A stretch of DNA of 6,489 nucleotides, taken from positions 126,260 to 132,748 of the forward strand of contig DHPI01000004.1 of the NCBI GenBank assembly GCA_002407865.1, in the 5' to 3' direction. The translations under genes were made by a program, and so were the position numbers. Below, piece by piece: positions 5,894-6,489 of the stretch (position 1 is the stretch's first letter; every line of letters starts with the position of its first letter). The notes beneath the pieces are model-generated. The model did no database searches, was not told the DNA's origin, and saw only the letters and a program-made list of their open reading frames with translations. Source of the DNA: Spirochaetia bacterium UBA5368 (lineage in GTDB: Bacteria > Spirochaetota > UBA4802 > UBA5368).

Positions 5894-6489
5894 GTCGCGG
5901 CCGAAGAAATGGGCCGCGATAAGGCCCGCGGTAAGAAAGGGCGCGAACGGGATTCTCGTTGTAAGCCCTTTTTTCATTATCCACGCGTAGACGATGCCGG
6001 CGATCGATCCGGTGACGAGCGCGGTTTCCATCACCACGATCGACATCTCAATACCGCACAAAAGGCCGATCGCCGTCGCGAACTTGGCGTCGCCGCCGCC
6101 GAAACTCCCCGGGAACAGCAGTAGAATAAGAACAAAAAAGCAGAACATGCCCGCCGCGCCGAGCAGGCCGCTTTTCAGCGACGTTGTGTGCAATACCGGG
6201 TAGATGGAGAGGAGCGCACATGCCGCGACAAGCGTATTGGGAATGGTCAGCGTTTTAAGGTCGATGAGCGAAATCGTGATCGCGACGCACATAATGAGAT
6301 ACATGACGAACGGGAAAATGCCGATCCCCCCGTTGGCGACGGCAGCAACCAACAGCGTGCCGCAGATGATCTCGAAAGACGGGTAGAGATACGATATTTT
6401 TTTACCGCAGCGCCCGCATCTGCCCCTCAGAAGCAGATAGCCGATCAGTGGAACAAGATGCGCCGGCGAAATACGCGAGCCGCAGTGAG
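5858..6489 (-). CDS. Type IV prepilin peptidase (A24 family), N-terminus beyond the right edge
   Basis: 209 residues are visible and the reading frame stays open to the window edge, so the start is missing. This inner-membrane aspartic protease cleaves the leader of type IV pilins or type II secretion pseudopilins; bifunctional PilD forms also N-methylate the new end. Nearest the edge is the cysteine-rich N-terminal domain: HCG (6479-6487), then a stretch ending LLLRGRCGRCGKKIS, a second CxxC (codons 6416-6418 and 6407-6409). Several hydrophobic membrane segments follow. The catalytic aspartates are in IDLKTLTIP (Asp codon 6260-6262) and FGGGDAKF (Asp codon 6089-6091), the two hallmark A24 motifs. 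An in-frame TTG at 6352 is not the start, because the zinc-domain homology continues upstream of it. The gene ends with TAA at 5858-5860, overlapping the convergent mtnA by 14 bp. pilD is a likely name, but tad or gsp systems cannot be excluded. Confidence 0.9.
   Translation of the reverse strand, partial: HCGSRISPAHLVPLIGYLLLRGRCGRCGKKISYLYPSFEIICGTLLVAAVANGGIGIFPFVMYLIMCVAITISLIDLKTLTIPNTLVAACALLSIYPVLHTTSLKSGLLGAAGMFCFFVLILLLFPGSFGGGDAKFATAIGLLCGIEMSIVVMETALVTGSIAGIVYAWIMKKGLTTRIPFAPFLTAGLIAAHFFGRDIILLYHRITCR
5895..5974 (+). ncRNA. Possible short RNA from the extended -10 promoter to the terminator (tentative)
   Basis: A transcript starting near 5892 would open with a perfect 8-bp hairpin, TCGCGGCC (5895-5902) and GGCCGCGA (5912-5919) around a 9-nt loop. 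It would end at the terminator hairpin at 5933-5974, giving an RNA of about 80 nt antisense to the C-terminal codons of the prepilin peptidase. I see no resemblance to a known RNA family. The same structures could simply be the 3' untranslated region of the mtnA transcript. Confidence 0.2.
5933..5974 (+). terminator. Intrinsic terminator of the ribBA-mtnA transcript
   Basis: Plus-strand hairpin with a lower stem of 5933-5942 (containing AAAGGGC) against 5965-5974 (GCCC followed by six T), 10 pairs including one G-U. An inner stem is formed by AACG (5946-5949) and CGTT (5957-5960). The six T residues (5969-5974) can pair with the upstream A-rich side or act as the U-tract. It lies about 60 nt after the mtnA stop, inside the antisense peptidase gene, where it reads as KKGL codons. 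Confidence 0.55.

Noticed and set aside
1..6489. tRNA, rRNA, CRISPR array, insertion sequence or prophage traces
   Set aside because: I found no regularly spaced repeats, transposase or integrase motifs, terminal inverted repeats or tRNA-like folds. Genes are intact and compositionally even apart from the AT-rich intergenic region.

Overview
This is a bacterial window of moderately high GC with a clear AT-rich dip between about 1680 and 1930. It holds six genes: five complete and one cut by the right edge. A prepilin peptidase points to a Gram-negative-type host with type IV pili or a type II secretion system. A receiver domain fused to an RsbW/SpoIIAB-like ATPase is a kind of regulator I associate with Spirochaetota, deltaproteobacterial lineages and similar groups. 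The taxonomic guess is weak, because nothing in the window is diagnostic.

Left part (1-2562). A minus-strand AidB-like acyl-CoA dehydrogenase (82-1671) is divergent from a plus-strand TetR-family regulator (1933-2562). The 261-bp AT-rich gap between them holds two credible, divergent sigma70-type promoters. A perfect 15-bp palindrome lies between and against their -35 boxes, and a second 25-bp inverted repeat lies in the regulator's leader. This is the classical layout of a TetR repressor controlling itself and a neighbouring fatty-acid or acyl-CoA enzyme.

Middle part (2563-5871). A promoter at 2602-2630 precedes a tight plus-strand run: ribBA (bifunctional riboflavin enzyme, 2680-3903), a receiver/anti-sigma-kinase fusion (3903-4826, sharing one base with ribBA) and mtnA (methionine salvage, 4837-5871, 10 bp further on). 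The spacing argues for a single transcript that puts a signalling protein between two housekeeping metabolic enzymes. No sigma factor, STAS anti-anti-sigma protein or PP2C phosphatase is visible here.

Right part (5858-6489). A minus-strand type IV prepilin peptidase converges on mtnA and overlaps its 3' end by 14 bp. It runs off the right edge without its start codon. Inside its 3' end, on the plus strand, are an extended -10 promoter-like sequence, a perfect 8-bp hairpin and a U-tract terminator hairpin. The terminator probably ends the ribBA-mtnA transcript. Together these elements could also define a short RNA antisense to the peptidase gene.

Most of the window is ordinary metabolic and regulatory content. 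The points most worth checking are the divergent operator region, the receiver/anti-sigma-kinase fusion in its odd operon, and the promoter-hairpin-terminator series at 5857-5974.
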